Below are positions 28,819 to 37,683 of a stretch of 64,000 bases of DNA, in pieces (the stretch's first letter is position 1; each line of letters starts with the position of its first letter). A program made the translations under genes and the position numbers. The notes beneath the pieces were generated by a model that was not told the origin of the DNA, did no database searches, and was given only the letters and a program-made list of their open reading frames with translations. The stretch comes from JBBIQS01 sp037442205 (GTDB lineage: Bacteria > Myxococcota > Myxococcia > Myxococcales > UBA5297): NCBI GenBank assembly GCA_037442205.1, contig JBBIQS010000020.1:32343-96342 (forward strand), written 5' to 3'.

Positions 28819-29148
28819 TTGATTCATCTGCTGCCAGACGTCTGTCGGGACTGCGGCCGAAGCGCGGACGAGGTGACGCTCAGTCCCTATCTCGACTTCC
28901 ACTTATGCAATCCCTGCATTGCCCGCCGGGAGCGGGAGCTGTTCGCGAAGGATTCCAGGAGCGAGAAGCGGACCGCGCCGCCGCGCCGCCACGAGGCCCG
29001 GCGGACCGCCGGAGCAGGGAAGCCGAGCGCTTCCGGCAAGAGCGAGTCCGAGGTGAGCAAGGCCAAAGCCGGCAAGCCCCAGGGTGGGAAGGCCAAGCCA
29101 GGCAAGTCCAAGCCGGGGAAGGGTCGGCCGAAGGGGCGGGGGAAGTAG
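28819..29148 (+). CDS. small zinc-ribbon protein with Lys-rich tail
   Basis: A 109-aa protein that probably begins with TTG at 28819, seven bases after GGGAGG. Residues about 10-40 have two C-x-x-C pairs (VCRDCGRS and HLCNPCIARR), a zinc-ribbon pattern. The last 50 residues are Lys/Gly/Pro/Ser-rich (KSKPGKGRPKGRGK), like nucleic-acid-binding tails. The frame stays open for more than 300 bases upstream, so a longer protein is possible, but that part is not protein-like. Function unknown. Confidence 0.5.
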   Translation: MIHLLPDVCRDCGRSADEVTLSPYLDFHLCNPCIARRERELFAKDSRSEKRTAPPRRHEARRTAGAGKPSASGKSESEVSKAKAGKPQGGKAKPGKSKPGKGRPKGRGK

Positions 29149-29159
29149 CCTCGCGCCTC

Positions 29160-30857
29160 TCAGCGCGGCCGGCGGTAGACGACGATCTGCGGGGTCTCGT
29201 CCATGTAGAGACCGTAGACCGGGGTGGCCGTCCCGTAGGCCTGCCAGATCTGCAGCTCCACGTCGCGGAACTCGGGCATGTACTGGTAGGCCGCCAGCTC
29301 GGAATCGTTCGGGCCCCAGGCGTACTGGATGTCCGGCCGGAGCATGCCGGCGCGCTTGTACGCGGCGAAGGAATCGCCGTTCACCTCGTGCAGGAACACC
29401 CGCGCGCCGCTGGGGGCGTTCTCGTTCAGCCAGGGCAGCACGCCAGTGACATTGCTCGACCAATACTGACGGTGCATCCCCAGGCTGGCGCCGCCCGGAT
29501 ACCCGCCGGCCAGCTCGTTGTAGAAGCTGGTCCCGTAGGGATGGTTGTGGACGAGCCCGACCAGCGAAGGTGCCAGCACCAGTGCCGCCATCGCGGGGAA
29601 GGCCGCCCGCCGAATCTGCGGCCACTGCTCGGCCAGCGATTGGCCGACCCGCTCCAGCGCCCGGCCGGCAAAGATCAGAAGGAAGGGCATCGACGGCAGC
29701 CAGTGCTTGGCGCCGCCGAAGATCGGGACGTTGGGCAGCGAGAGCACCACCAGCGAGGCGAAGGCGTTGCCCAGCACGAGCAGGCTGTCCCCGTCGAGCG
29801 GCGGCAGCCCGGCGCCCAGCGGCTTCCAGAGGTAGGTCCCGGCGAACCGGGCCATCTCGCGCGCCGCGCCGAGGACGATCAGCAGCAGCACCGCGGCCGG
29901 CACGGTGACCAGGGTCAGTCCGAAGGCATAGCCCCAGGGGAAGGGCGCCTCGACCAGCAGGGTGCCGTAGTACTCCCAGGGATAGTTGATGTGCTGGCCA
30001 TGGAAGTTCACGTACCAGAGGAAGCGCTCGAACGGCGCGTGCCAGAGGTAGGGCCAGTGCAGGTAGAGGACCGCCGGCCCGAGGGTGAGCATCGCTCCGA
30101 ACGGGGTCAGCTCCCGCGCCACCGCCTTGGCCCCGCCCCGGCGCCAGGCGCGCCCGGCCTCGGTGAGGGCGAAGTGGATGAGCAGCACGCCGGGGATGAT
30201 CCAGGCGTTGTGCTTGATGGCCAGGGCGATCCCGAAGGCGAGCCCGGTCCAGATCGCCCACCAGCGGTTGGAGAGCGAGCGCCAGTAGCAGTAGACGACC
30301 AGCATCCAGGCGAAGGCGATCGGCATGTCGAAGGCCGCCAGATGCCCGTGGAAGAAGTGGCGCGGAGCGAGCCAGAAGGCGAGCACCGCGAAGATCGCCC
30401 CTCGGCGCGAGAGCAGGCGCGCGCCCATCAGATAGAGCAGCGCCGAGAGCAGCCCCGAGACCGCCCAGGCCGGCATCCGGTAGCCGCCGGCGTCGCGCAG
30501 CCAGTGCAGCTTCTCGCTGAACACCAGGTGCGACAGGCCGTAGAGCGTCTTCATCAGCACCGGGTGTTCGTGGTTGTTCTCGAAGCGGCGGACGATGGCC
30601 GCGTCCCGGAAGGCCTCCAGCGGATGGCCGTGCTTGAAGGCCTCGACGACGTCCACGTACCAGGCGGCATAGTCGTCGGCGGCGCGGAAGTAGACGCCCT
30701 CGTCGCGCGGGAAGCCGACGCCGCCCTCGGTCAGCGCCAACGCCAGAAAGGTCGCGACCGCCAGCGCCAGGGCGATGAGTCTGTCGCCGCGAACAGGGGC
30801 GCGCGGGTCGCCCAGCGTGACCTCGGGGGCGGGAACCACGGTGAGGGCTTCGGACAT
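29160..30857 (-). CDS. GT-C glycosyltransferase (ArnT/PMT-type) membrane protein
   Basis: A 565-aa polytopic protein with about ten membrane helices. The first extracytoplasmic loop has the acidic motif FPRDEGVYFRAA expected of GT-C polyprenyl-phosphate-sugar transferases, followed by HPVLMKTLYGL and FFHGHLAAFDMP. It should transfer a sugar from a lipid carrier to a lipid or protein acceptor outside the membrane. Its start overlaps the stop of the 331-aa neighbour (TGATG), a small operon with that single-pass protein. Confidence 0.82.
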   Translation of the reverse strand: MSEALTVVPAPEVTLGDPRAPVRGDRLIALALAVATFLALALTEGGVGFPRDEGVYFRAADDYAAWYVDVVEAFKHGHPLEAFRDAAIVRRFENNHEHPVLMKTLYGLSHLVFSEKLHWLRDAGGYRMPAWAVSGLLSALLYLMGARLLSRRGAIFAVLAFWLAPRHFFHGHLAAFDMPIAFAWMLVVYCYWRSLSNRWWAIWTGLAFGIALAIKHNAWIIPGVLLIHFALTEAGRAWRRGGAKAVARELTPFGAMLTLGPAVLYLHWPYLWHAPFERFLWYVNFHGQHINYPWEYYGTLLVEAPFPWGYAFGLTLVTVPAAVLLLIVLGAAREMARFAGTYLWKPLGAGLPPLDGDSLLVLGNAFASLVVLSLPNVPIFGGAKHWLPSMPFLLIFAGRALERVGQSLAEQWPQIRRAAFPAMAALVLAPSLVGLVHNHPYGTSFYNELAGGYPGGASLGMHRQYWSSNVTGVLPWLNENAPSGARVFLHEVNGDSFAAYKRAGMLRPDIQYAWGPNDSELAAYQYMPEFRDVELQIWQAYGTATPVYGLYMDETPQIVVYRRPR

Positions 30858-31852
30858 CAGAAGGCCCCCGCGTCGAAGCAGAAGTGGCGCATGTCGGGAT
30901 TGGCGGCGCTGACCTCGAAGCTGACGGTGTGCCTGGCGCCCTTGAGCGCGCGGGTGTCGAAGCGGGCGCGCTTTTCTCCAGGCTTGCCGGGCGGGAAGTC
31001 CATCGAGCCCAGCCGCTGCCCGTCGACCTTCACCTCCATCAGCACGGTGCCGTAGTTCTCGGTGCGGTAGACGATCTGCCCGACGATGCCGCCCATCACC
31101 CGCAGCTCGTCGCCCAGCTCGACGTCGGGGTACTCGATGACCAGGGGCTCGGATCCGGCGGGGTGGGCCCAGACGCACCGCTGGGGCTTGGCGGCGATCT
31201 CCTTGAGCTCGGCGTGGACATCGATCCAGCCGGCGCGGGGACAGGGGTGGCGATCCTCGCGGCGGGGACACAGCTCCTCGCTGCCATCGGGGCGCCGGAT
31301 GAAGACGTGGGCGTCGGCGACGCCGGCGGTGAAGTCGAAGCGGGGGATCGCCGGCGCCGGATTCTCGAACAGCCGCACGCTCAGCCGGCCATGCGGCTGG
31401 GCCGGGCCCGCGGGCTTGAAGTCGATCGATCGGAGGAAGGCCTCTTCGGCCCCCGGCGACGAGCGCGGCAGCTCCGGCAGCGCCAGCAGGAAGATTCGCC
31501 GAAAACGGTAGAGATCTTCCCGGGCTGGGGCGCGCCCCAGGTTGAGCACCGGCACCCCGGTCACGAAGAGCCGCGCCCGCTCCGCCCAGTGCGGCGAGAG
31601 CAGGACCGCGTCCCCGTCGCGCGCCTGGGAGGCGATGTCAGCGGCGGCCGCGCGGTAATCCGCCTCCGAGGGCAGGGTCCCGGGGAGCCGAAGGTAGTAG
31701 GCCAGCGAGAGGACCGCGGCCGCCACCACCGCCGCGATCTCGAGCCGGGCGGCGATCGAAACAGCTCTTGGGCGCGCCGGCTTCACGGGCTCGGGGGCGT
31801 CCGCGTCCGCGGGAGTCGATTGGGGCAGTGGGGTGGGAAGGAGGTCTGGCAA
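30857..31852 (-). CDS. single-pass extracytoplasmic protein, partner of the GT-C enzyme
   Basis: A 331-aa protein with a Pro-rich cytoplasmic N-terminus, one membrane helix (IAAVVAAAVLSLAYYL, about 39-54), and a large extracytoplasmic part. The C-terminal 130 residues look beta-rich (VELGDELRVMGGIVGQIVYR, VLMEVKVDGQRLGSMDF), resembling carbohydrate-binding-like sandwiches; Cys residues at CPRREDRHPC could form a disulfide. Co-translated with the downstream glycosyltransferase. Function unknown. Confidence 0.7.
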   Translation of the reverse strand: MPDLLPTPLPQSTPADADAPEPVKPARPRAVSIAARLEIAAVVAAAVLSLAYYLRLPGTLPSEADYRAAAADIASQARDGDAVLLSPHWAERARLFVTGVPVLNLGRAPAREDLYRFRRIFLLALPELPRSSPGAEEAFLRSIDFKPAGPAQPHGRLSVRLFENPAPAIPRFDFTAGVADAHVFIRRPDGSEELCPRREDRHPCPRAGWIDVHAELKEIAAKPQRCVWAHPAGSEPLVIEYPDVELGDELRVMGGIVGQIVYRTENYGTVLMEVKVDGQRLGSMDFPPGKPGEKRARFDTRALKGARHTVSFEVSAANPDMRHFCFDAGAF

Positions 31853-31907
31853 GCTCTGTCCGGTCGCGGGCGGCGATCATATCCGGCTCGCCGCCAACCG
31901 CAGGCGC

Positions 31908-32426
31908 CTAGGTCTTGGCCATGCGGATCTTCTGCTCGCTCTGCTCGCGGCAGAAGGTGCAGAGCGACGGCTCGCCGGTAAGGAAGGCGGGCGACCAGGG
32001 CGCGTACATCGCGCAGCGCGGGTCGAGGCAGTGGTGCAGCTCCCAGACGTGGCCGAGCTCGTGGATGCACTGCTTGGCCAGCCGCTTGACCAGGGCCTCG
32101 CCGGAGGGCATCCCGTGCGAGCTGACCAGCGCGCGCTCGCCGTCATACTGGGAGAAGCCGGCGGTGGGCGCCTTGCCGCTGGGCAGCTCGCGCTGAGCCA
32201 GCGGCCGGGTGGTCAGGTAGAGCACCTTGTCGTCGGCGAAGCCGCGCACCGCCTCGGCCTTGGTGAGCAGCTCGACCGGATCGATCGCCTCGCCCTTCTT
32301 CGAGACCTCGGGAAACTTGACCTCTCCGGCGTACTCGCAGCCCAGCCCGAACGCCTGGTACAGGATGCGGGTCAGCTGCTGCAGCGTCTCCTGCTCGAAG
32401 GGGTCCAGGGTCACCACGCGGATCAA
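31908..32426 (-). CDS. carG: CarG-like zinc protein (archaemetzincin relative)
   Basis: A 172-aa protein with the archaemetzincin zinc signature HELGHVWELHHC...C-A-M...CTFC: His122, His126 and His132 would bind one zinc, and Cys133, Cys138, Cys156 and Cys159 a second. The catalytic Glu123 is present, but the Gly normally three residues after the second His is Glu129. In Myxococcus xanthus, CarG is an archaemetzincin-like zinc protein that works with CarD in transcription and is not a protease. It lies 18 bases downstream of a CarD gene here, which fits CarG best; peptidase activity cannot be excluded. Confidence 0.8.
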   Translation of the reverse strand: MIRVVTLDPFEQETLQQLTRILYQAFGLGCEYAGEVKFPEVSKKGEAIDPVELLTKAEAVRGFADDKVLYLTTRPLAQRELPSGKAPTAGFSQYDGERALVSSHGMPSGEALVKRLAKQCIHELGHVWELHHCLDPRCAMYAPWSPAFLTGEPSLCTFCREQSEQKIRMAKT

Positions 32427-32444
32427 GGGAGGCCTCCTTCGTCG

Positions 32445-33314
32445 CTACTTCTTGCCCTTGGACTTGGCGGGCTTGGGCTTGGCGGCAGCCTTCTTCTCGG
32501 GCTTCGCCTTGGGCTTGGCGGCCTTGGCGGCCGGCTTCTCCGCCTTCTTCTTGGGAGCAGCGGCCTTGGCTGGCTTCTCCTTGGGCGGCTTCTCGGCCTT
32601 GGCGGCGGGCTTCTTGGCCTTGGCCGGAGGAGCTTCCTCCGCTTCGACCTCGCCCTCTTCCGCTTCGGCCTCTGCGCCCTCGGCCTCCTGCGGCTCCTCG
32701 GCTTCCTCGACACCAGCGCCCAGGTCCATGCCTTCGCCCAGGTCGAGCTCGTCGCCCTCTCCCTCGCCGGCGGCCAAGGCGAGCGCCGCCAGATCGGGCT
32801 TCTTGCGCTCCTGGCCCGGCGGGAAGAGCGCCAGGTCCACCGCGTCCTCGGCCGAGACCTCGGAAATCGAAGCGGCGGCGGCGATCTCCGAGACCAGCAG
32901 GTGGCGGGCGTTGTTGTAGAGCTCGCGCTCCTTGGGAGGCAGCGGCCGCAGGTCGGCGAGGGTGGTCAGCCCCTTGACCACCTGGGCCAGGCCCATCAGG
33001 CCGCCCAGGCTCATCCGCTCGCCGTGGCTGCGGTGGCGCACCTTCCAGTCGAGCTCGGGCCCCTCGACCGGCGAGGCGAGGTAGGCGAAGACCTTCTTGA
33101 GCTCGGAGAGATCGGCGATGCGGCGCACCCCGACCTTCTCCAGCCGGCCCTTGGGGACCATTACCGTCGCCTGGTCGTCCTCGCGCGAGAGCTTGAAGAA
33201 GGTCTCGCGCTGGCCGCCGATCTCCATCTCGGTCAGGCCAATGACCTGGCAAACGCCCTGGTTCGGATAGACGACGCGGTCGCCTACCTTGATTTCGGTT
33301 TCGGCGATTGCCAT
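32445..33314 (-). CDS. carD: CarD-type transcription regulator with acidic and histone-H1-like tail
   Basis: A 289-aa protein. Residues 1-165 are a CarD_CdnL domain (VGDRVVYPNQGVCQVIG as the RNA-polymerase-binding Tudor part). Residues 184-228 are strongly acidic (EEAEEPQEAEGAEAEAEEGE) and 231-289 are a Lys/Ala/Pro tail of the histone H1 type. M. xanthus CarD has an acidic region plus RGRP AT-hooks; no RGRP motif is seen here, so the DNA-binding tail has a different character. The ATG at 33314 has GGAGGG nine bases upstream; the following carG gene makes this a carD-carG operon. Confidence 0.9.
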   Translation of the reverse strand: MAIAETEIKVGDRVVYPNQGVCQVIGLTEMEIGGQRETFFKLSREDDQATVMVPKGRLEKVGVRRIADLSELKKVFAYLASPVEGPELDWKVRHRSHGERMSLGGLMGLAQVVKGLTTLADLRPLPPKERELYNNARHLLVSEIAAAASISEVSAEDAVDLALFPPGQERKKPDLAALALAAGEGEGDELDLGEGMDLGAGVEEAEEPQEAEGAEAEAEEGEVEAEEAPPAKAKKPAAKAEKPPKEKPAKAAAPKKKAEKPAAKAAKPKAKPEKKAAAKPKPAKSKGKK

Positions 33315-33346
33315 TGCGGCATGCCCTCCGGTGACAAGGGTAGCGG

Positions 33347-33375
33347 TGTTTACCACCCGAGGCAGGCAGGGTCAA
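33347..33375 (-). promoter_or_regulatory. possible promoter of carD-carG
   Basis: On the minus strand TTGACC (33375-33370) and TAAACA (33352-33347) are 17 bases apart, upstream of the carD ribosome-binding site. The -35 box is good, the -10 box is weak (three of six). Confidence 0.35.
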
Positions 33376-33508
33376 AGCCAGATTATCGGGGCGATTCGGG
33401 CGCTTGGAGGCGGGCCCCGCTCATTGGAGGCCCAAGCGCCGTGGCGGCTGCCGGAGGAGCCGGCCAGCCGCGGCCCGCCGTGAGGCGGACCGTGCAGCGA
33501 GGGCGCGG

Positions 33509-33715
33509 CTAGCGATCGGCGAGAGCCAGCTGGGCCTTCTGCTGGGCGTCCTGGGCCATGCGGGCCAGCAGCGCGTGGAGGCGGGCGTCGACCTGCGAGC
33601 GGACCTGGGCGCTGTCGATGTCGCTGGCGGCGGGCGCGGCGCGGGTGGCGCGCTCGAGCAGGGCGGCGGTGGCGACCGAGACGACCAGCAGGGCGGCGAA
33701 AACGGTCTTCTTCAT
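33509..33715 (-). CDS. small secreted protein
   Basis: A 68-aa protein with a signal peptide (KKTVFAALLVVSVATAALL) and a helical mature part (DARLHALLARMAQDAQQKAQ). A strong ribosome-binding site (GAGGAGG) precedes the ATG, which supports a real gene. No family recognised. Confidence 0.6.
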   Translation of the reverse strand: MKKTVFAALLVVSVATAALLERATRAAPAASDIDSAQVRSQVDARLHALLARMAQDAQQKAQLALADR

Positions 33716-33931
33716 CGGATCCTCCTCGGGAGCGGCGCTACAGCTACGTTTGACTACACGCTACGGCAGCTGGGCGATCGGTCAATTTTTCGGCTGCTCA
33801 GCGGGCTTGGGGGCTGGCGATCTCCCGCGGCTCGCGACCGGCCGACGAATTCGGTGCAACCGCCTTCACGGCCGCTCGTCCGGGAGGGTAGAGCAGTGCC
33901 TGCACGGCCGAAGTGCGAAAGGGGAAGCACC

Positions 33932-36043
33932 GTGAAATCGCCGACCTGTCTAGTCGCAGCGCTGCTGGGCGCGCTCTTCCTCACCGGGTGCCTGACCGCC
34001 GAGGGAGACGCCTGCAATCCGGGCAATTGCGGAGGCTGCTGCCGGGACGGGGTCTGCGAGGACGGCACCGCGCCTTCCTCGTGCGGCAGCGGAGGCGAGC
34101 AATGCGCCTCATGCTGGGGAACCGAGGACTGCCTCGAGGGAGCCTGTGTCTCCACCGCCGCCGACGCCGGCTCGGGGAAGGATGCGGGCTCGGCGGCCAA
34201 GGACGGCGGTTCGACCAAGGCCGAGAACACCAACGCGCTGTGCTCCGACGGCATCGACAACGACGGCGACGGCTACACCGACTGCGACGACTACAGCTGC
34301 TCGAAGAACCCGAACGTCACGGTGTGCCAGAAGGTGCCGACCCTGGGCATGGACTGCACCAACGCCCGCAACATGTGCAACCCGGGCGAGCGCTGCGTCG
34401 AGGGCATGGATCTCAACTACACCTTCACCTACCGCTGCCGGGCCGACGTGCAGGGGCAGCCTTGTCCATCCACGACGAGCTGCGGCTCTTTCGACGACAC
34501 CAAGGCCTTCGAGTGCATCCCGGGCCCTGGAGTGTGCGAGGCCAGGTGCCGCTCCGACGCCGAGTGCGCCGCCGGCGAGTACTGCTTCGCCTACGCCGGG
34601 CCCGACAAGCGCTGCGAGAAGGGCTGCGCGCTGGTCGGGACCGCGACCTGTCCGGCAGGGCGCAAGTGCACCCTTCACCAGGGGCTCTACCAGGTCGGCG
34701 CCTACTGCGTCTCGTCGGGGCAGCTGGGAGAGGGAGCCAGCTGCACGCCGTCTCGCGATGGAGTCGACGACTGCCTGCCAGGGCTGATCTGCGCCTCGGG
34801 AGGCGGAATCGGTTCGACCTGCCGGCGCTTCTGCGACGCGACGCACGCCTGTGGGACCGCCCACCCGCTGTGCCTGTCGCTGGGCGTCGGGTGGACGGTG
34901 GCGAGCGGAACCTCGGCCGGGGCCAGCGTCTGCGGCAACGCCTGCGACCAGAATCCGTGCACCCAGCCGCATCGGAACAGCTGCACTCCCAACGGCAGCG
35001 GTGCTACCTGCGGCTGCAACTCCGGCTACGCCGACGTCGGCGGGAGCTGCGTCAGCACCACCCCTTGCGCCCCCGACCCTTGCACCGCCCCGCACAGGAC
35101 TGTCTGCACGGCCAGCCCGAGCTACCAGGCGGTCTGCTCCTGCGATCCCGGCTATGCCGACGACGGCACCGGCAACTGCCTGAGCACCACGCCGTGCTCT
35201 CCCAACCCCTGCACCCAGCCGAACAAGAGCGTCTGCACCGCCAGCGGCTTCACCTTCAGCTGTGGCTGCGATCCCGGGACCGTGGCGGTCGGAGCGCAGT
35301 GCCTGGCCTCGTGCCCGGGCGGTCAGCACCTGGACGGCGACGCCTTCGAGCCCAATGAGTGCGCGAGTCAGGCGGCTCAGCCTGCCAGGACCGCCGCCGG
35401 AGCCGGCGCGCTGGTCTCCAACTCCGCCAACATCGGACCGCTCAGCAGCGACGTCGACTTCTACCGGACCCCTGGAGCGGCCAGCCACGTCTACTGGGCG
35501 TTGCTCGCCGCAGATGCGCCGATGTGCAATGGGATCGGCACCTCGCTCGACGCCGCGGTCTCCTCCACCTGGCGATATGCCCAGCAGTACTCGAGCATCT
35601 CCGCATCCAACATCTGGTCCTGCGCCCGGCAGGCCTCTCAGGTCGCCAACCCCGCCTATCAGATGGCGGTGATCGACTTCGACGTGAGCGACGGCGACTA
35701 CAGCAACTCGAGCACCTCGCCGACCGTGCTCCCGTCCGGCCGGACCTGGGCGGCGAACACCCTCAGCCCCGCCGGCGACACCGACACCTTCTCCTTCTCG
35801 CTCTCGCGCTCCACGACCGTGCTCCACCAGGGGCAGAGCGTCTATCTCTCCCTGGAGATCAGGAATCCGGCCAACGGGAGCGTCCTCAGCTCGCTCAACG
35901 CCGTCTGCCTGCAGTCGCTGACGCCCGCCAGCTGCCTGAGCTTGAGCACCACCGGCACCGTCGAGGTGAGGGTCACGGTCAGCTACGAGCCTCAGTACGC
36001 TTCGGCGACTCCTGGCCTGACAGCGTACTACCTGGGCTGGTAG
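33932..36043 (+). CDS. Cys-rich lipoprotein with EGF-like and metal-binding repeats
   Basis: A 703-aa lipoprotein: GTG start, signal MKSPTCLVAALLGALFLTGC with lipobox LTGC. It then has a Cys-rich segment, the Asp-rich motif DGIDNDGDGYTDCDDYSC seen in myxobacterial surface proteins, more Cys-rich units, and at least three EGF-like repeats (PNPCTQP/PDPCTAPHRTVC type). The last 220 residues are Ser/Thr-rich and beta-like. It should sit on the outer membrane surface and fold with many disulfides. The upstream part of the open frame (before 33932) is rejected because it lacks a signal. It ends at a strong bidirectional terminator. Confidence 0.8.
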   Translation: MKSPTCLVAALLGALFLTGCLTAEGDACNPGNCGGCCRDGVCEDGTAPSSCGSGGEQCASCWGTEDCLEGACVSTAADAGSGKDAGSAAKDGGSTKAENTNALCSDGIDNDGDGYTDCDDYSCSKNPNVTVCQKVPTLGMDCTNARNMCNPGERCVEGMDLNYTFTYRCRADVQGQPCPSTTSCGSFDDTKAFECIPGPGVCEARCRSDAECAAGEYCFAYAGPDKRCEKGCALVGTATCPAGRKCTLHQGLYQVGAYCVSSGQLGEGASCTPSRDGVDDCLPGLICASGGGIGSTCRRFCDATHACGTAHPLCLSLGVGWTVASGTSAGASVCGNACDQNPCTQPHRNSCTPNGSGATCGCNSGYADVGGSCVSTTPCAPDPCTAPHRTVCTASPSYQAVCSCDPGYADDGTGNCLSTTPCSPNPCTQPNKSVCTASGFTFSCGCDPGTVAVGAQCLASCPGGQHLDGDAFEPNECASQAAQPARTAAGAGALVSNSANIGPLSSDVDFYRTPGAASHVYWALLAADAPMCNGIGTSLDAAVSSTWRYAQQYSSISASNIWSCARQASQVANPAYQMAVIDFDVSDGDYSNSSTSPTVLPSGRTWAANTLSPAGDTDTFSFSLSRSTTVLHQGQSVYLSLEIRNPANGSVLSSLNAVCLQSLTPASCLSLSTTGTVEVRVTVSYEPQYASATPGLTAYYLGW

Positions 36044-36060
36044 CCGCGGCCGCAAGGAAA

Positions 36061-36103
36061 TCGTGGTCGGAAAAGGGCGATTACCGCCCTTTTTCGACCA
36101 CGA
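36061..36103. terminator. strong bidirectional terminator
   Basis: CGTGGTCGGAAAAGGGCG (36062-36079) pairs with CGCCCTTTTTCGACCACG (36085-36102) in an 18-bp stem, one G-T pair, five-base loop, and an outer T-A pair. The A/T stretch lies inside the stem. It separates the EGF-like lipoprotein from the convergent TolA-like gene. Confidence 0.75.
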
Positions 36104-36168
36104 CAGAGCGAGCGCGCGGCGTCCTCGCTCGAGCGAGCGCGGGCGAGCGGTCTCGAGCCACAAACCCC

Positions 36169-36208
36169 GAGAGCGCGGAGCGCCCGAACCGGGCACCGCC
36201 GCGCTCTC
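36169..36208 (-). terminator. hairpin after the TolA-like gene
   Basis: GAGAGCGCGG (36169-36178) pairs with CCGCGCTCTC (36199-36208). It lies just past the stop of the minus-strand gene; no U-run, low confidence. Confidence 0.35.
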
Positions 36209-36232
36209 TGGATTGGTTGAAGCTGGCTGCGA

Positions 36233-37573
36233 CTAATGAGCCGCGGCGGGCGAAGCCGCCGGAGCGGTCGCCCCTGCGGCGGTGGGGGCGGCGTTGGGGC
36301 CCACCGGCCCGCGGCGGCGCACGCCCTCCATGGACTCGGCAGCGCTCTGCTCCGGGGCCTCGCGGCGCACCCGGGCCTGCTCCTCCTGGCGGCGCTTCTC
36401 CTCGGCCAGGCGCTTCTGCTTCTCCGCCTCGAGCCGGGCCTCCTCTTCCTTCTTGAGCCGCTCGGCCTCCTTCTTGGCCTTCTCCTCCTCGGCGAGGCGC
36501 TTCTTCTCTTCGCCGGCGCGCTTGGCCTCGTCGATCTTTGCCAGCCGCTCGGACTCCTTCTTGGCCTTCTCCTCTTCGGCGAGGCGCTTCTTCTCCTCGG
36601 CAGCGCGCTTGGCCTCGTCGATCTTGGCCAGCCGCTCGGCCTCCTTCTTGGCCTTCTCCTCCTCGGCGAGCCGCTTCTTCTCCTCGGCAGCGCGCTTCGC
36701 CTCGTCGATCTTCGCCTGGCGGTCGGCCTCCCTCTTGGCCTTCTCCTCCTCGGCCTTGCGCTTCTTCTCGTCGGCGATTCGCTTGGCCTCGTCGGCCTTG
36801 AGCTGGCGCTCGGCCTCCTTGCGGATCTCAGCCTCCTCGGCGGCCTGGCGCTCCTCGAGGATCTTCTTCTTCATCGCCTCGACCCGCTCCTGGCGCGCGG
36901 CCTCCTTGGCCTGGCGCTCGGCGTCGGTGGCGGCCTTCTTCTCCTGCTCGGCCTTCTTGTGGGCCTCCTCGGCGGCGCGGCGGGCGTCCTCCAGGTTCAG
37001 CTTGACGTCGTCGACCGACTTCTTCGCCTCCTCGGCCGACTTCTTGGCGCCCTCGGCGGCCTTGGTCTCGAACTCGAGCTTCTTCTTGCGCTCGTCCTCG
37101 GCGGCCTGGCGCGCGGCCTGGGCCTTCTTGCGCTCCTCCTCCGCCTGCTTGCGCTCCTGGTCGAGCTTCTTGCGGGCCTCCTCGGCGCTGATCTTCTCGG
37201 CCTCGGCCTTCTTGCGCGCCTCTTCGGCGGCCTTCTTCTCCTCGGCCACCTTCTTCAGCGCCGCCTCCTGCTCCTTCCTCTTGGCCTCCTCGGCCGCCAG
37301 CCGCGCCTCCTCGGCACGCTTCCTGGCCAGCTCCTCGGCGGCCTTCTTCTCCTCGGCGGCCCTGCGAGCGGCCTCCTCCTCGGCCTTGATGCGCGCCTCC
37401 TCGGCCTCTTTGCGCTGGCGGATCTCGTCCTCGAGGCGCTTCTTGTCCTCGTCGGTCATCCGCTTGCGCTTGGGCAGGCCCAGCCCCATGGCGTCGTCCT
37501 CGTCGGACTGGGCAAACGAGCTCGCCGGCAGCGCCAGCCCGAGGCAGAGCAGGGTGGCCAGGTAGATGCGCAT
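36233..37573 (-). CDS. TolA-like periplasmic long single-helix protein
   Basis: A 446-aa exported protein: signal MRIYLATLLCLGLALPASSFA, then about 370 residues of uninterrupted Ala/Lys/Glu/Arg-rich helix (for example RRAAEEKKAAEELARK), and a short Pro/Ala-rich tail. Residues 279-365 are three 29-residue repeats (AKKEAERLAKIDEAKRAAEE and KKRLAEEEK). There is no TolA C-terminal domain, so TolA-like refers to composition, not to function. It could be a periplasmic spacer. The ATG at 37573 begins the signal peptide; the longer reading is rejected. Confidence 0.8.
   Translation of the reverse strand: MRIYLATLLCLGLALPASSFAQSDEDDAMGLGLPKRKRMTDEDKKRLEDEIRQRKEAEEARIKAEEEAARRAAEEKKAAEELARKRAEEARLAAEEAKRKEQEAALKKVAEEKKAAEEARKKAEAEKISAEEARKKLDQERKQAEEERKKAQAARQAAEDERKKKLEFETKAAEGAKKSAEEAKKSVDDVKLNLEDARRAAEEAHKKAEQEKKAATDAERQAKEAARQERVEAMKKKILEERQAAEEAEIRKEAERQLKADEAKRIADEKKRKAEEEKAKREADRQAKIDEAKRAAEEKKRLAEEEKAKKEAERLAKIDEAKRAAEEKKRLAEEEKAKKESERLAKIDEAKRAGEEKKRLAEEEKAKKEAERLKKEEEARLEAEKQKRLAEEKRRQEEQARVRREAPEQSAAESMEGVRRRGPVGPNAAPTAAGATAPAASPAAAH
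36479..36739 (-). repeat. three 87-bp tandem repeats inside the helical protein
   Basis: Residues 279-365 of the helical protein comprise three 29-residue units, encoded by three 87-bp near-identical units in tandem, with a fourth partial unit at the 3' side. They keep the reading frame, so copy number can vary without a frameshift. Confidence 0.8.
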
Positions 37574-37683
37574 CGCTTCTTCTCCCGAAGTGGCCGATCG
37601 GCCAGTAGCCGACGGCAAGAAGGGAGCGCATCCTACAGCGCTTGACGCAGCGCACGAAAGGCCGCCCGCGGCCCCGGCTCAGC

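Noticed and set aside
36282..37565. A Ser/Arg-rich plus-strand ORF opposite the TolA-like gene
   Set aside because: It mirrors the Lys/Glu codon repeats of the minus-strand gene and lacks a ribosome-binding site.
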